DNA of 64,000 nt from Siphonodentalium dalli (GCA_032622095.1 CP136065.1:153829577-153893576); one strand, 5' to 3'; shown: positions 34,140-46,243, counted from the first letter of the stretch. The notes: generated by a model from the letters alone, not told the origin. Translations and numbers: made by a program.

Positions 34140-35955
34140 TTATGGCTAGTCGCTATCGCCAAGGTATGGGTTAAACATCTGCCGATCGTGATCGGCCTCT
34201 CTTTACTTAAGTTATGGTCCTTCGTTTGTTGATTTTTAGCAATTTTATAACCGTTAACACAATAACCTGAAAAAATTTCAACCATTATACATTCATATTT
34301 GTTATGTGGACTTTTCACAACCCAGCTTGTCTTATTTATTTAATCTAGGTTATGGCCTAGTTTGCATTTTTTTTAGCAATTGTATGACCGTTAGCATGAT
34401 AACTTGATAAAACTTTAACAGATTCCATTCATATTGGGTATATGGATCCATGACAACAATATTTCGAACAAATTCGAAAACCAGATTAGTCCGATCCTTT
34501 TTGCTTGCCCTTAGTTTGTCTATTTTAAATTTTTTTTTAGCAATTTGATGAATATTAGTGTGAAAACTTGAAATAATTTCAACCAATTCCATTCTTATTT
34601 GGTATATGGATCTTTCACAACAATATCTTGATTAAGTTCAAAACCAGGTTTGTCCGATTTTTATCCAAATTGTTATAAAAACTCAACTATTGGTATGGTG
34701 AGGGAAGGTTGGCAAGTGAGCCGGCGGCAACAATCCTACATAACATAGCCGTTTATTGATGGATTTTGACAATTTTTGGTATGTGAGTTAATGTCATGTG
34801 TGACAGCTGTACACAGACAATCGGGTCCGTCCCGACTTTCTAACCAGAATTATGACACTTGTTTCTATTTGCAGAAATTTGAATGTCGTTAGCGCGATAA
34901 CTTCAACAAACGTCAACCAATTACATTCTTTTACAACATTATCTCGAATGAAGACGGAAACCAGATATGTCCAATCCTTTTTACCTGAGTTACGGTCCTT
35001 AGTGTGTCTATATTTAGAAATTTTTTATGACCGTTAGTGCGAACATTTGAACAAACGTCGAACGATTAAATTCATATTTGATAGGTAGACCCTTCACAAC
35101 AATATCTCAATTGAGTTTGAAAACCAGATTTGTCCGATCCTTTTTACTTGAGTCATGGTCCTTAGTTTGTTTATTTTTAGTAACTTTATAACAGTTAACA
35201 TAAAAACTTGAACAAACGTCAACTGTTACATTCATATTTGTTATGTTGACATTTCACAACCCAGCTTGTCCAATTTATTTAACCTGAGTTATGGCCCTTA
35301 GTTTGCATTTTATTTAGCAATTGTATGACCGTTAGCGTGATAACTTGATCAAACTTCAACTGATTCCATTCATATTGGGTATATGAATCTTGACGTAGTT
35401 TAACAACCAGGTTTGTCCGATTTTACCTGAGTTATGGCCCTTAGTTCTGAGTTATTGTTCTTTACTTCGTCCATTTTTTAGTAATTCTCGGTTGAACAGA
35501 TTGACACTTTTATATGGGCAAAATAACTCGACCAGAGCCATCTTTTATACGCAACCATTGTTTTAATTTATGGCCCTTAGTTCTGAGATATGGTTCTTTA
35601 GTTTGTCCATTTTTCAGTGATTCTCGTTTGAACAGATGAACTCTTATGGGCAAAAAAACTCGACCAGAGCCATCTTTGATGTGCAACTCTTGTTAGTAAT
35701 TTAATGACTGTTAGTGTGATATCTTGAACAAGTGTTAACCGATTCCATTCATATTGGGTATATGGATCCTTCACAACAATATTTTGAGTTTATAAATCAG
35801 GTTTGTCCGATCTTTTTTTCACCTGTGTTATGGCCCTTAGTTCTGAGTTTTGGTTCTTAATTTGTCATTTTTTAGATATTCTCGGTCGGACAGATTAATT
35901 ATTATGGGCAAAAAAACTTGACCAGAGCCATCTTTGATGCACAACCCTTGTTATG
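34140..35955 (+). mobile_element. Pearl-like family P8 cluster
   Basis: Ten or more diverged ~140-165-bp monomers (CAATTTTATGACCGTTAG, ACTTGAACAAACGTCAACCG, TTCATATTGGGTATATGGATCC, GAGTTATGGCCCTTAG). An internal 5'-like start is at about 34676 (AAAAACTCAACTATTGG, then CCGTTTATTGATGGATT). Three successive 3' ends occur near 35560, 35695 and 35954, each with CTCGACCAGAGCCATC, hairpin CATCTTTGATG and (C/A)(C/T)(C/T)TTGTT. Confidence 0.7.
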
Positions 35956-36905
35956 TTATGTTCTTACACGCGATTTTGACAAGATGCTGCCGATCTCTAA
36001 GGGGAACAAATAATCAGAAAATATTCCTTTGATATATCCTAATTTGTGATGGATAATTTTAAATATGTAAACTATTTTCACAGAACACACAAGGCAAAGT
36101 TCTCTATTTTAATGGATACCCCCATGCTACTGTTGACATGTAACATGTTGTATTTGAATTGATGACATAAATGGCGTAATATCCTCCAATATGGGGGGAG
36201 GGTCCATTCTTGTCTGTTAGGTGTGGGCATGTTTCAGATGTGTCATTAGTATTGACAAACACTTTTCCGGAAGTCTCTCTCGTTGTCTCTATTGGTTTTC
36301 CATGCGCACTGTGAATTGTTGGATTTTGGTAGGGAGAATTTAAACAAAATAGTTTGCAGACAAAGTTTCTTTTTCGCTGTTTCATGACTATTTGAACCAG
36401 AATAAATGATGAAATCATGGGGTGATTAGACTGCATACTATGTGCAGGTCCTGAATTTTCTTTAAAAAAAACTGAAATATTGATATAATAGAAACAGATC
36501 AAGTGTTCGTCGATTCTAATACCGCATGTTACAGAGTGATAGCGGCATTTTGTGCATATCCTATCAACCCAGGACTAATTAAACTGGACATCATTTCTTA
36601 CCAGCAGCTGCTATTTTATTTCAAAGGGAGGTAATTCACGTCTGATATATTCAAATTCAAGTTGAGGTGTAGCTTTTTATATACAGTATGCTGGATACCC
36701 ATATTAACCATTTCTTTACTAAATGAGTATTTCCCATCAGTTATAAAGGTATACATTGGAATGGACTATTATTCATTTGGAGGATGTTCAGGTAACATAA
36801 GCAGACGACAGACAGACAAATAGATAAAACAAGTGCAGAAAGATTCCTATTTATTGGCCGTATTATCTGTACATCTTGGTCAGGGATATGTTTTTGTAAC
36901 CTCTC
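35956..36905. other. No recognisable feature (intronic)
   Basis: A 132-codon minus-strand frame at 36104-36502 has no domain I recognise and is probably chance. Confidence 0.4.
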
Positions 36906-37519
36906 AAACCTGACACTGTGTAGGAACTGTTACATCGGAAATTGTTCTATCGCCGGTTTGTGATGGTTCTTGCCTGATTTGTGACGGTTCTTGCTGATCG
37001 AAATTATACATTTTCACGACTTTTTGACAGTTAAAATGTAATTTTGAGGCATCTAGGTGATAATTCGATTAGTTATTTTCGATCCCATAACAATCTGTGG
37101 CACAAATGAGCGTGTTAATAACGAAAAATTCATTGTGCGAGTCATAACAATGACAAGAACCGCGAATTTTGATTATTGTATGGGTTCTCTCCTGATCGAG
37201 TCGGTTCTATCCTCATTAATCATTCTATACGGGTAAAACTATTGCTAATATTTGCTATGGTACATGGTTCAAACTGCCAATTTTGTGAAAGTATACAAAG
37301 ATAAACACAACAAACTATGTATTAAGTTGAAATTTGCACCACTTGTCATTAATTTCGACGAATTACACTGCCTTTCTATGCTTATCCAATAAGCTGTGTT
37401 ACGCCTATCAAAATTCACAAAGTCGCCAGCTAGTTTGAAAAATAACGCGTTTTGCAGGCCTGACATTGCCATGAGTCAACAGCCGGTTAACAATAGTGAA
37501 ATTTCATTGCGCTGGACTT

Positions 37520-38127
37520 CGTAAAGCGTGAGCGTAGACGGGATATATAGAGTTATCTGTCTTGTATTTTATCTATTATATATTTTGGAACTTCTGTCTG
37601 TATGTATGTATTTGTGTTATAGACTCGAAAAACTGCTCGACCGATCCGACTCAAATTTGGTGTGTAGGCCTACTTTGATCCGGGGAACAATATGGGCGGG
37701 TCCAATTTCATGTGCGTCCGTGTCCTTGACCTCGCTCACATACGCTCATATAGGCATGTTTCTGGACCTCAACCGATCCCATTCAAATTTGGTAGCTGGT
37801 TCTACTTTGATCACGGGAACAATATGGGCGGGTCCAATTTCACTTGCGACCGTGTCCTTGACCTCGCTCATATATGCTCATATAGGCATGTTTCTGGACC
37901 TCGACCAATCCGACTCAAATTTGGTATAATGTAGGCCTACTTTGATCCCGGGAACAATATGGGTGGGTCCAATTTCACGTGCGACCATGTCCTTGACCTT
38001 GACCATATTCACTCATATAGGCATGTTTCCGGGCCGATCGAACAATAGTTTGCCCAGGCGGAGACGATCACAAAAAAATCCCTAAATAGCCCGGACGAAG
38101 AGGGCCGGGCACATCGGCTAGTGTTGT
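37520..38127 (+). mobile_element. Pearl-like family P5
   Basis: Three monomers of about 130 bp (CTCGACCGATCCGACTCAAA at 37636, 37769, 37897; GGGAACAATATGGGCGGGTC; GTCCTTGACCTCGCTCA). The 3' hairpin GCCCGG...CCGGGC (38090-38110) is followed by ACATCGGCTAGTGTTGT. The 5' limit is approximate. Confidence 0.7.
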
Positions 38128-38539
38128 CTATTTTCGTAGACGTATTTTACTCAACAAAAGGCCAAAAATAAGACGTTAAATGTTAGTTGACACCCACACA
38201 ATGCTTTGATTATGCAGTTTATGAAGTTTGTCGGGCACCCGCTTGCTGGATGCTGATTATCTAGGTTAAATTCTAGAATATGCAGCTATTAAAGCATATA
38301 CAAGCACGGTAATCTTCCATTCAATCATATTTTAGATTGACTAGGGATCTCTGATTTTTTAATAGAAGATTTTTATATAAAAAAGCAAAGAATCCTACAG
38401 TTACAAATATTATTATATGGATGTTAAACCTTTGGTTACTAAATGCGCTGTAATGAGAATTGACTTGAATCCTATTGATTAATTTGTTTTATGTGTGTCT
38501 GAACCTGGCTATTACAAGGCACATTATTATTCCTCGCTA

Positions 38540-39400
38540 CTAACGTGTCAAGTGAGCAGGGACATGGGCTGGAGGGTATCCAATGTTGGGGCGTCCAACT
38601 TGGAATTTCCAACCGCACCATCCCCTTCAAACAGACCAAACTCATGCACAAGGCCTGGGCTTTGGTTTTCCCCAACTGCATGACACATTATAGCTCTAGA
38701 TTGTATACCATTCTGAAGTGAATTGATCAGTAGCCTTTGATTGGCCACCATGCAAACCGGGGGAGAAACTCAGGATACATGGGCCCAGTGAGAAAATGTG
38801 GATATCTGAACCTGAAAATTGCAAAAAAACATATAGACTGGCTTCAAGATTCCCAAGTGTTGGAAATTTCCAACCTGGCGCCCCCACCACCACAACATTG
38901 GAAATGTTCCCAACAGATGGAGAGAGAGATGATTTATTTTGCAAAAGAGCATACATTATTTAATACAAAGCATACTAATTTTTAAAATGGATTATTTGTC
39001 CATTAAACCAGTTTCTTGCCAATTGGTGGGGGGGGGGGGGGGGTAAATGTGATATAGAAAACTAGATCACACCTGCTCCCTACTTCATGTCCACCCATCA
39101 TGAGTTTTGGATCAACTCTAAAGAAGAGGTGTCCATTTGTATATGTCAAATATGGTTGATTACATGTTTAAAGTGTAGGAAAGTATGCAAATGTTAGTCT
39201 AAAAACGACAAAATCCCCACTATTAAATTGTTGTCAAATCAAATTAAGAGAACAATTTCAACATATTGTTGGTGTTAAATTTCAAACCAATCTATTGTAA
39301 GATAAGAAATTTGTAACTGTTGAACATTTCGACCAAAGTTGGGGATAGACACCAATTAAGCACCCCAAGCCCCCCCCCCCCCCCCCCCCCCCCCCACCAC
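38540..39400. repeat. TTGGAAATTTCCAA block with long G and C runs
   Basis: TTGGAATTTCCAAC and TTGGAAATTTCCAAC lie near 38600 and 38860, with a ~17-nt G run near 39027 and a ~25-nt C run near 39370. It resembles 20951-21370. Confidence 0.55.
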
Positions 39401-39822
39401 CACCCCACGTCATAACCTATCAGTGATTCAGTTGAACGTGATTTCATAAGTTATATTCATGTCTGGGCGACAAACATGTGTAAATGTCCCTCATGCGGAC
39501 TTCAGAGGAGGAAATATGATGCATTGAAATAGTGTCACACCTGGATCTTTCAATGATGCCCAGATAAAGTAAATGAATATAACATATCATATTCTCCTGA
39601 GGGTAGATTTATATTACCATTGGTCATTTATATAGGCGGGCATGATTGTGATACTATACTCGTCGGGACTTTCAATATTTTATTTCTGCCTATTAATGTC
39701 ACTTAATCTCCCGTATTAGGTATTTATTGTGCTATTTCTTAATATACCTGTTCTATTATGCAAATTACATAACCTACAGTCATTATCTGGTTTAAAATGT
39801 CAGATACACAAGACGAATGCCG

Positions 39823-40425
39823 GCTGATACAGACCCTGGCTCTTACGGACCCTGGCTCTTACGGACCATGGCTTTTACGGACCACCGGCTTATACGGACC
39901 ATCGGCTTATCGGCTTAATTAACGCGATTCAATAAATGCTTTTTCAAGCCAGAACATCACCGATATTCTCAATTAATACAGATATATGTGTGAAAATACA
40001 ATCATAATTATATATTAAATTAATAAATATAAGTTTGAAAAAAAAAAAAAAATTCGGTTAAATTCATAAATATAAGTTTGAAAATCACAAAAATTCCCAA
40101 TTAATACAGATATATGTGTGAAATGACACTCATAATTATATATATTAAATTCATAAATATAAGTTTGAAATCACTGAAAAAATCAGCTATATTCATAAAT
40201 ATAAGTTTGAAAATCACCAAAAAAATCTCTGAAATTCTCAATTAATACAGATATATGTGTAATAAGACAATCATAAGTATATATTAAATTCATAAAAATA
40301 AGTTTGAAAATTGCATATTTTAATTGAGGTCCGTATGAGCCGGGTCCGTATAAGCCAGGGTCCGTATCAGCCGGTGGTCCGTAAAAGCCAGGGTCCGTAA
40401 GAGCCAGGGTCCGTATAAGCCGCAT
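39823..40425. mobile_element. Element bounded by inverted minisatellite arrays
   Basis: Left array 39823-39915: five or six ~16-17-bp units (CTTACGGACCCTGG, TTATACGGACCATCGG). Right array 40327-40425: the reverse complement (GGGTCCGTATAAGCCAG). Between are three AT-rich tandem units of ~125-139 bp (AATTAATACAGATATATGTG at about 39974, 40099, 40238, and CATAAATATAAGTTTGAAA). Confidence 0.7.
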
Positions 40426-41057
40426 ACCCACAAGACGATTTTCGGACCCAAGTGCAGAAATCGTTCGAATAAATATGGACAGAACCGTCACAGCCATGAT
40501 CGGTTTGAAATAGAACCGTAACACGCACCCGTGTTGATTACGAGGTCACAGCTCCCAATTATCAACCCCTATCGGGATACTTTCTCAGCTATTTTACAAA
40601 AGAATAACACGGGTATAATTTATAGTCAGTGTTTGTCTTCAGAATGCGTTTCATATTTTATACGCCACTAAAAACCAAGAAATTGTGTCGACGTGGCTTT
40701 ATTTTCAGTGGTAACATGTTGATATTTACGCATTAACTCGCTAATACCGAGTTAATTGTGGTCTAGAGTTCAGGTTTCGATAACACAGCACTTCTGCAGC
40801 CTCTGTTCATTCAGGAAAGTTTAATATATTCAAGATATCTATAATTATGCGTGATTTTGTCACACAAATGATTATTTTCAATCATCAGGAACCATAACAA
40901 ATCAGGCAAGAACCATCACACTACCGGCGATAAAACGATTTCCGATGTAACAGTTCCTACACAGTGAAACCTGATATACATAATTTGGAGGTTTAAACCG
41001 GTCATGTCTATTCAAGTGGCGGTAAGTTGGTAACGACTTTTCGTTCATCCACTTCAG

Positions 41058-41236
41058 ATCGTCCGGAGTCCCCCAGACAAGTAGCTGGTGCAATTGTGGT
41101 CCCAATGCAAGCAGTTGATGCACAAGACCAAACGTATGTTCCTGTTACGGGAGCAAGTGATCCACTCTTGGATTTTATAGGGAATCAAAATTACCAGCAA
41201 GCGCCAACAGAGGTTACAGCTCCAAAAACTATCTGA
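41058..41236 (+). CDS. BCMA/TACI-like receptor, last exon (cytoplasmic tail)
   Basis: The acceptor TTCATCCACTTCAG precedes the exon. Joined in phase 1 to the transmembrane exon it continues ...APE-DRPESPRQVAG..., runs 59 residues and stops at TGA 41234-41236, giving a 166-residue protein if it starts at 25557 (human BCMA: 184). The tail is proline/glutamine-rich (VVPMQAVDAQDQTYVPVTG, QNYQQAPTEVTAPKTI) with no death domain. BCMA-type tails recruit TRAF adaptors through short motifs; none here is a clean match to the P-x-Q-x-T or P-x-E-x-x-aromatic consensus. The assignment to the same gene rests on matching phase, strand and composition. Confidence 0.65.
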
Positions 41237-41657
41237 AAGACAATATGGAGGGAAATCTGTAACAAAGTTCACAGGATAATCCGGGAAAAAGTCATACTGG
41301 ACTCCCGAAAGTCTTAATTATTGGACTCGAATTGTGTCCAATATGACTTTTATCAAAGTAATCGGGACTTCATGACGTCAGTTAGATACAGATGGATAAC
41401 AAAAATGTCATTATACAATGTTGTGCACAGTACGTGTTTTCTTGTACTCTTCCAGGTTGTGGTGAAAAGTCATATTGGACTCTACGCGTACTCATACAAG
41501 AAAAACACATACTGTACACAACATTGTATAATAACCTTATAATATAGACTTGTATATAAATTGTAAACTATTGTAAGGCTGATAGTATCAGATTGGATAG
41601 AGATATTTCAAAGAAATTTTCTTTACCTTTCTGATGCTACGTACGATATCTAATAAA
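41237..41657 (+). other. Probable 3' UTR of the receptor gene with AATAAA
   Basis: A polyadenylation hexamer AATAAA lies at 41652-41657. The UTR contains a ~40-bp inverted repeat, TTATACAATGTTGTGCACAG (41411) and its complement to 41532, plus a duplicated AGTCATA(C/T)TGGACTC. Confidence 0.5.
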
Positions 41658-41943
41658 TCAATATACATACTTAGAATTTAAAAAAAAAAATTCTTTTAAA
41701 GGAATAGTATTATCAATATTTTGACCTGTAATCATAGAATGAATTTATGGCTTTTCATCAAGTAAAATACCATGAATATAGATAGTGTACAGTGTGAAGT
41801 GTTTAATAGCATTCACTTCCTTTTATATGCTGCTTAGATGACATAGGCCAGAAGTTTTAAACACAAGGAGTTGAATGATTATATATTACTTGAGGTACAC
41901 ATAATTTTAAATTCCCCAATTATTTCTTTTTAGGGGGCCTTTA

Positions 41944-42185
41944 TTAACCCTTTCATGATGGGAGCTGCGATGGTGCAGCATTAAATATCTTGTGTCAGTG
42001 CATTCTCTTATATAATGCGAGTCTCCCATAGGGAGCCTCGCATATATAAGAGAATGTGCTGGCTTACAAGGTCAAGGTAAATATTGTTAGGCCAATGTAT
42101 TCTCTTATATATGTGAGGCTCCCTATGGGAGACTCGCATATATATAAGAGAATGCATTGGGTTTTCGCAAAATGGAAAGGGTTAA
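41944..42185. mobile_element. TTAA MITE family M2, long copy
   Basis: TTAACCCTTTCATGATGGGA to AATGGAAAGGGTTAA. Carries two CTCTTATATA/CCCATAGGG hairpin modules separated by GGCTTACAAGGTCAAGG. Confidence 0.85.
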
Positions 42186-42383
42186 CTTGTAGTTAAATTA
42201 AAGATGAATTCAGGGTTCCCTCTAAAACATCGAATGATATGAAATAAATGCATGGAAAATTCAATATCAAACAAAATACCGTCTTTCATGGAGCACAATT
42301 TCCAAGCAGGTTATTTTATACACTAGAATCTAAATAGAAAGTAAAATCGCTTTGAAAATTAGCCTGGAACTCTGAATACATCT

Positions 42384-42542
42384 TTAACCCTTTCAGTGCC
42401 AAGTCCAATTTTTGTATCGACCCATATTTCCTTGATCATTTTTCAAATTTATTGATTATAATAATGAGATACATTGATGGAAAGAGCTCTAAGAGGAAAT
42501 ATGGGTCGATACAAAAATCGGACTTGGCACTGAAAGGGTTAA
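42384..42542. mobile_element. TTAA MITE family M3
   Basis: TTAACCCTTTCAGTGCCAAG inverted at the right. The arms include TTTTTGTATCGACCCATATT. Shorter than the palindromic copies at 48834 and 61961. Confidence 0.9.
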
Positions 42543-42957
42543 AATTTCCCAATACTGAGATTTTACATGTTGCAAGCATTGTTATTTATTAAAACTTCAA
42601 CTGTTACAGTTTTGTGAACAAGCATCAATGGCAATTATTATTAAAATATCTAGTTGAAAATCTGTTTTGCAGAATATTTTTTCACCTTTTCTAAAGTTCA
42701 CTTTCATGATTTAGTTGTCTTATTTGAAAGTGCTAGTTGTCAGGTACATCCTGCATTCAACATTTTAAGATGAATTTGACAGTGCCAAATACACCGTTTC
42801 CATGTTTTTGTGGACACATTTGGATCGCGTGTCCGAGTGTGCAGCCAAATTGCGCTAGTAAAAATATTATAACGAAGTGTTTCCCAATAAAATTAGCTTT
42901 GTAACCTTTTGCGCCAAACAAGTCTGAGTTTAGTGTGCCTGTCATTTGCAGAATGAG
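42543..42957. other. No recognisable feature
   Basis: AT-rich spacer. Confidence 0.4.
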
Positions 42958-43209
42958 GACCCTGTATTACCACTTGATTTTAGAGTTATCCATCTTCATC
43001 CGCAATTTTGTCCGAGACCGGCAGTTTGACAACTTTTTTCTGGGCCACAAATAAGTACACATTTCGGGAAATAACACAAATTTCAAAAATCAATATCTGA
43101 TCACTCTTAGCTTTGATGGGTGGGTTCCTCGATTTAAATCAATATTTGTTACCCACGAAGCCAAAGAAATAGTAATTTGGGAGCGTTAATTCCGATTATG
43201 CATCTTTAA
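42958..43209 (-). mobile_element. TTAA MITE family M1, half copy
   Basis: ACCACTTGATTTTAGAGTTA, TCCGAGACCGGCAGTTTGAC, CAAAGAAATAGTAATTTGGG and an end GATTATGCATCTTTAA at 43206-43209. Confidence 0.75.
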
Positions 43210-45112
43210 TCATTTGCATGAGTCGAGACATATTATTTTGTCACAAAAACATACATGGTACCGAATTAGTGCGACACTGATTTTGAATCAATTTTGTGAA
43301 ATATGATTTTGGATTATCTCTCTTTTATCGAATTAACAAAACGGCAATATCCATATTCAATTCTTATAGTTAAATATAACTTTAATAGATTCATTCAGGA
43401 TGTGCCTGACCTGGTGAGTGTAGGGAAAACATTAAGGTAACTATAACAGTTGATGTTTACAAAACAGTGATTTCAACATACAACATCTTGTTATTGGACG
43501 ATTATTTACAATTAAAATAAGAATAAAAAATATATATTTTTTCACATTCTTTTTGATAATGATGAAATTGGACTATAAAATTATTTGCTGTTTTATGTAT
43601 ACAGACGCAGATGCAAGCATATTAATGATCAAGTGATTTCAAGTATTTAATACCAGTATTAAATACACTTTTCTCTTAATCTTCCTTTTCTTAGTTCACT
43701 TTTCTGAAGATTTTTATTTTTGTATCTATCTATGCAACTTTACTTTGATATTTCAACATATTCAAACCTGCTGATAATTGTATCAACCATTGACACTCAT
43801 CTGCCGAAAAATTGTGATAACACGATTATTAATTCTCAACGAAATTATGAAGTGCTAATTTGTATTTGGAGCATCAAGATTTATATAAAACTTTGTACAA
43901 TTATTTCATGATGTAACTCGCAGATACCAACTTAAAAAGTACCAAAATCTAAAATGTTATTTGCATAACCAAGAGTACACTAAAAAATTTAAAAAGCTAA
44001 AATGCATACCTTCACAATTATTTGGCAGTAACACTATTTTTTTCTTCACATTTCAATCATTCTCACTCATCGACCTTCTTTTGTAGGCTTTCTTTCGGAA
44101 GAAGAAGATTCTATTCTTTTATTTACCTAGATTGTTCAATTGATTCTGACTAATATGTATACTGTCTATATTTTCCAGCAAACATGGCACCATGGCATGA
44201 AGCTAAATTATAAGGACAGATCAGATAAAGGTTCAGTTTACTCTGTTTTAATAGTTCTCATAGAACAAAATTAGTATCATATGACAACATCAAAATATTC
44301 ACAGCTACAGTCTGAGTTTTTCTTCAACATACAGGGCTGCATTTATTCATTTAGGTTTCTGTACACAATTTCAAATGTTTAATATAGGAGGGCCGGAAAA
44401 ATATGAAAGTAAGTATCTTTGAGACATAACTGTCAGTTTAGCTTATGTTAAATGTGGCATTACCAGTTATATTATTTGATAAAATCAGGTGTTTGATAGG
44501 TCTATTCAAACAAAGGAGCATATCTCAGTGACTAATGGTACACACAAACCAATATACAGACAGTCGTTTCGTCTGACCCTTGCTATCTAGAATGAAAAGT
44601 AATACATGGGCCTATACCAAGGGCAATAGCTCAGAATATATTTACAGTACCCCACACTCCTTAAGTTGACCAATATTGATGGATATTGTGTACTGCCACC
44701 TTTAAAACAGTGTTCAAAAAGCGACTGATTTGTTGCCAGCAAGAAAATAACTCCTCTTCATATTTGAAGATGAACTGGAAAGAAATAGCATGACATCTCT
44801 GTTAATATGCTGAGTTTAATTTATATTAAAGCATAACATTTGTTGTTAAATAATTTTCATATTTTTACAAGCAAATGTACCCAGAAAAATATCAGACTGG
44901 GGCTTCTTTTTCTCTGTCAAAATCTGTATATTTATCCTTCAAAGGTAGAGGATTGAAAGTGTTAGTGAGGCTAATAACCAAAGATTAAAGTATATTATTA
45001 ATGGTTAACTAAAAAAAATGAGAAGACAAATCATCTCATTTGTTTATATACGAAAATCAGAATTTTTATTAGATCAGTTTACCTGACTTGATCTCCTGGA
45101 TTTCCTGGTCTC
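43210..45112. other. No recognisable feature
   Basis: 1.9 kb of AT-rich DNA. Frames are short and lack coding character. Confidence 0.45.
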
Positions 45113-45469
45113 TTAAAGGGGTACTGTGCACTAAATCTGGCCATTTACGAGACAAACTCCTATTATACTCAACAGAATATATGCAACAAATGAATGAATT
45201 TGAGCCATGGATGAGTGCAAAATACACTCATGTGCTCTATGAATGATGTAAACAACATGGTAATTATAACGAAAATGAGTTAATGACTCGAGCCAAAAAC
45301 CCATTTTCATTATAATTACCATATTGTTTTACATCGTTCGTAAAGTAAATGAGTGTATTTTGCACTCATCCATGGCTCAAATTCATTCATTTGTTGCATA
45401 TATTCTGTTGAGTATAAAAGGAGATTGTCCCATTAAAATGGCCAGATTTAGTGTACAGTACCCCTTTAA
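45113..45469. mobile_element. TTAA foldback MITE M5
   Basis: TTAAAGGGGTACTGTGCACT at left mirrors AGTGTACAGTACCCCTTTAA at right. Nearly the whole 357 bp is an imperfect palindrome (e.g. GAGTGCAAAATACACTCAT in both arms). Confidence 0.9.
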
Positions 45470-45627
45470 GATTCTGATTTTAATACAGTCAGTTATTACA
45501 TTGTGTTTGATGTTGTCATCTGATATTTTCATGCTCTGTGAGACATTTAAACTGAGTACCGTTAACCAATGTCTGATCTGTCTTGGATTACAGGTTCCAG
45601 GTAGAAACTTATCCTTGTTAGCAAGCC

Positions 45628-45824
45628 TACAGTAATGCCATAAATAATCGACTCCTTAACGACCGTAGAATTATGGGTAATTTTTCAGGATTTAGTCGGA
45701 AATATGGCTTGTTGCCATTCGTCGGAAAGCTCTCAGTGAGAGCATTCTGATGAATGGCAACAAGCCATATTTCGGTATAAATCCTGCTGTGGTTAAGGAA
45801 TCGATTATTTAGGGCATAACGGTA
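45628..45824. mobile_element. Foldback MITE M4 (TA target, CAGTAATGCC ends)
   Basis: TA|CAGTAATGCCATAAATAATC at left, with arms ATATGGCTTGTTGCCATTCG inverted around GCTCTCAGTGAGAGC. The right end is decayed (CATAACGG). CAGT... ends with TA target suggest a Tc1/mariner/pogo-type MITE. Confidence 0.85.
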
Positions 45825-46048
45825 TTTGAAAATGTTTAGGAAGTCTTTGTTTCAGATAATTCAGTGAGCTGATTAGTGACGATAAAAATTCTATGGCAAA
45901 GTCATCTAATACTAATAGAGGGTAATCCATTTATGACCGTAACATGGCCATTTTGATATGAAATGAGAACGAGTTTACGCACATTGAAGCAATGAACACT
46001 CACACTGACCCAGTGCCTCCAAGTGCAGAATGAGTCCTATTTTTTTGG

Positions 46049-46122
46049 ATGGAAATGTTCAGATAATAATTTCGCCAAATGACTTGCGTTGTTTTGAACT
46101 TATTATCTGAACATTTCCTAAG
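46049..46122. repeat. Inverted repeat
   Basis: GGAAATGTTCAGATAATAA (46051-46069) and its reverse complement (46100-46118). Confidence 0.7.
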
Positions 46123-46243
46123 GGATAACTACTCATCAATGAGTATTTAGTATAGAAAGAGTTAACATGCTTTGTCTACCGTTACTATTTGAAATAGAAT
46201 GAACGTTACCTGGAATTCGCACATGTCATTGGCAAATTAGGAT

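Larger units (their letters stand above)
36914..40966. mobile_element. 4,053-bp TIR element with perfect 8-bp target duplication
   Basis: CACTGTGTAGGAACTGTTAC at 36914 recurs inverted at the 40966 end; the arms match for about 85-95 bp with a few differences. The octamer AAACCTGA lies immediately outside both ends (36906-36913 and 40967-40974). Eight-base duplications are typical of hAT, P and some Merlin elements. Subterminal GGTTCTTG/GGTTCTAT motifs repeat inside the arms. I see no transposase; the interior holds a pearl-like element (37520-38127), a C/G-tract block (38540-39400) and a minisatellite-ended element (39823-40425). It is inserted in receptor intron 2, 91 bp before the last exon. 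Confidence 0.85.
30645..41057 (+). other. Receptor intron 2
   Basis: GTATTG...TTCATCCACTTCAG borders, phase 1. It is largely mobile DNA (P8 and P7 pearl-like elements, a 1.1-kb TIR insertion and a 4.05-kb TIR element). 32546-34139 and 35956-36905 show no repeats or exons I recognise. A further small exon cannot be excluded. Confidence 0.6.

Noticed and set aside
36104-36502. 132-codon minus-strand ORF
   Set aside because: No recognisable domain, no splice context, composition like translated AT-rich intron.
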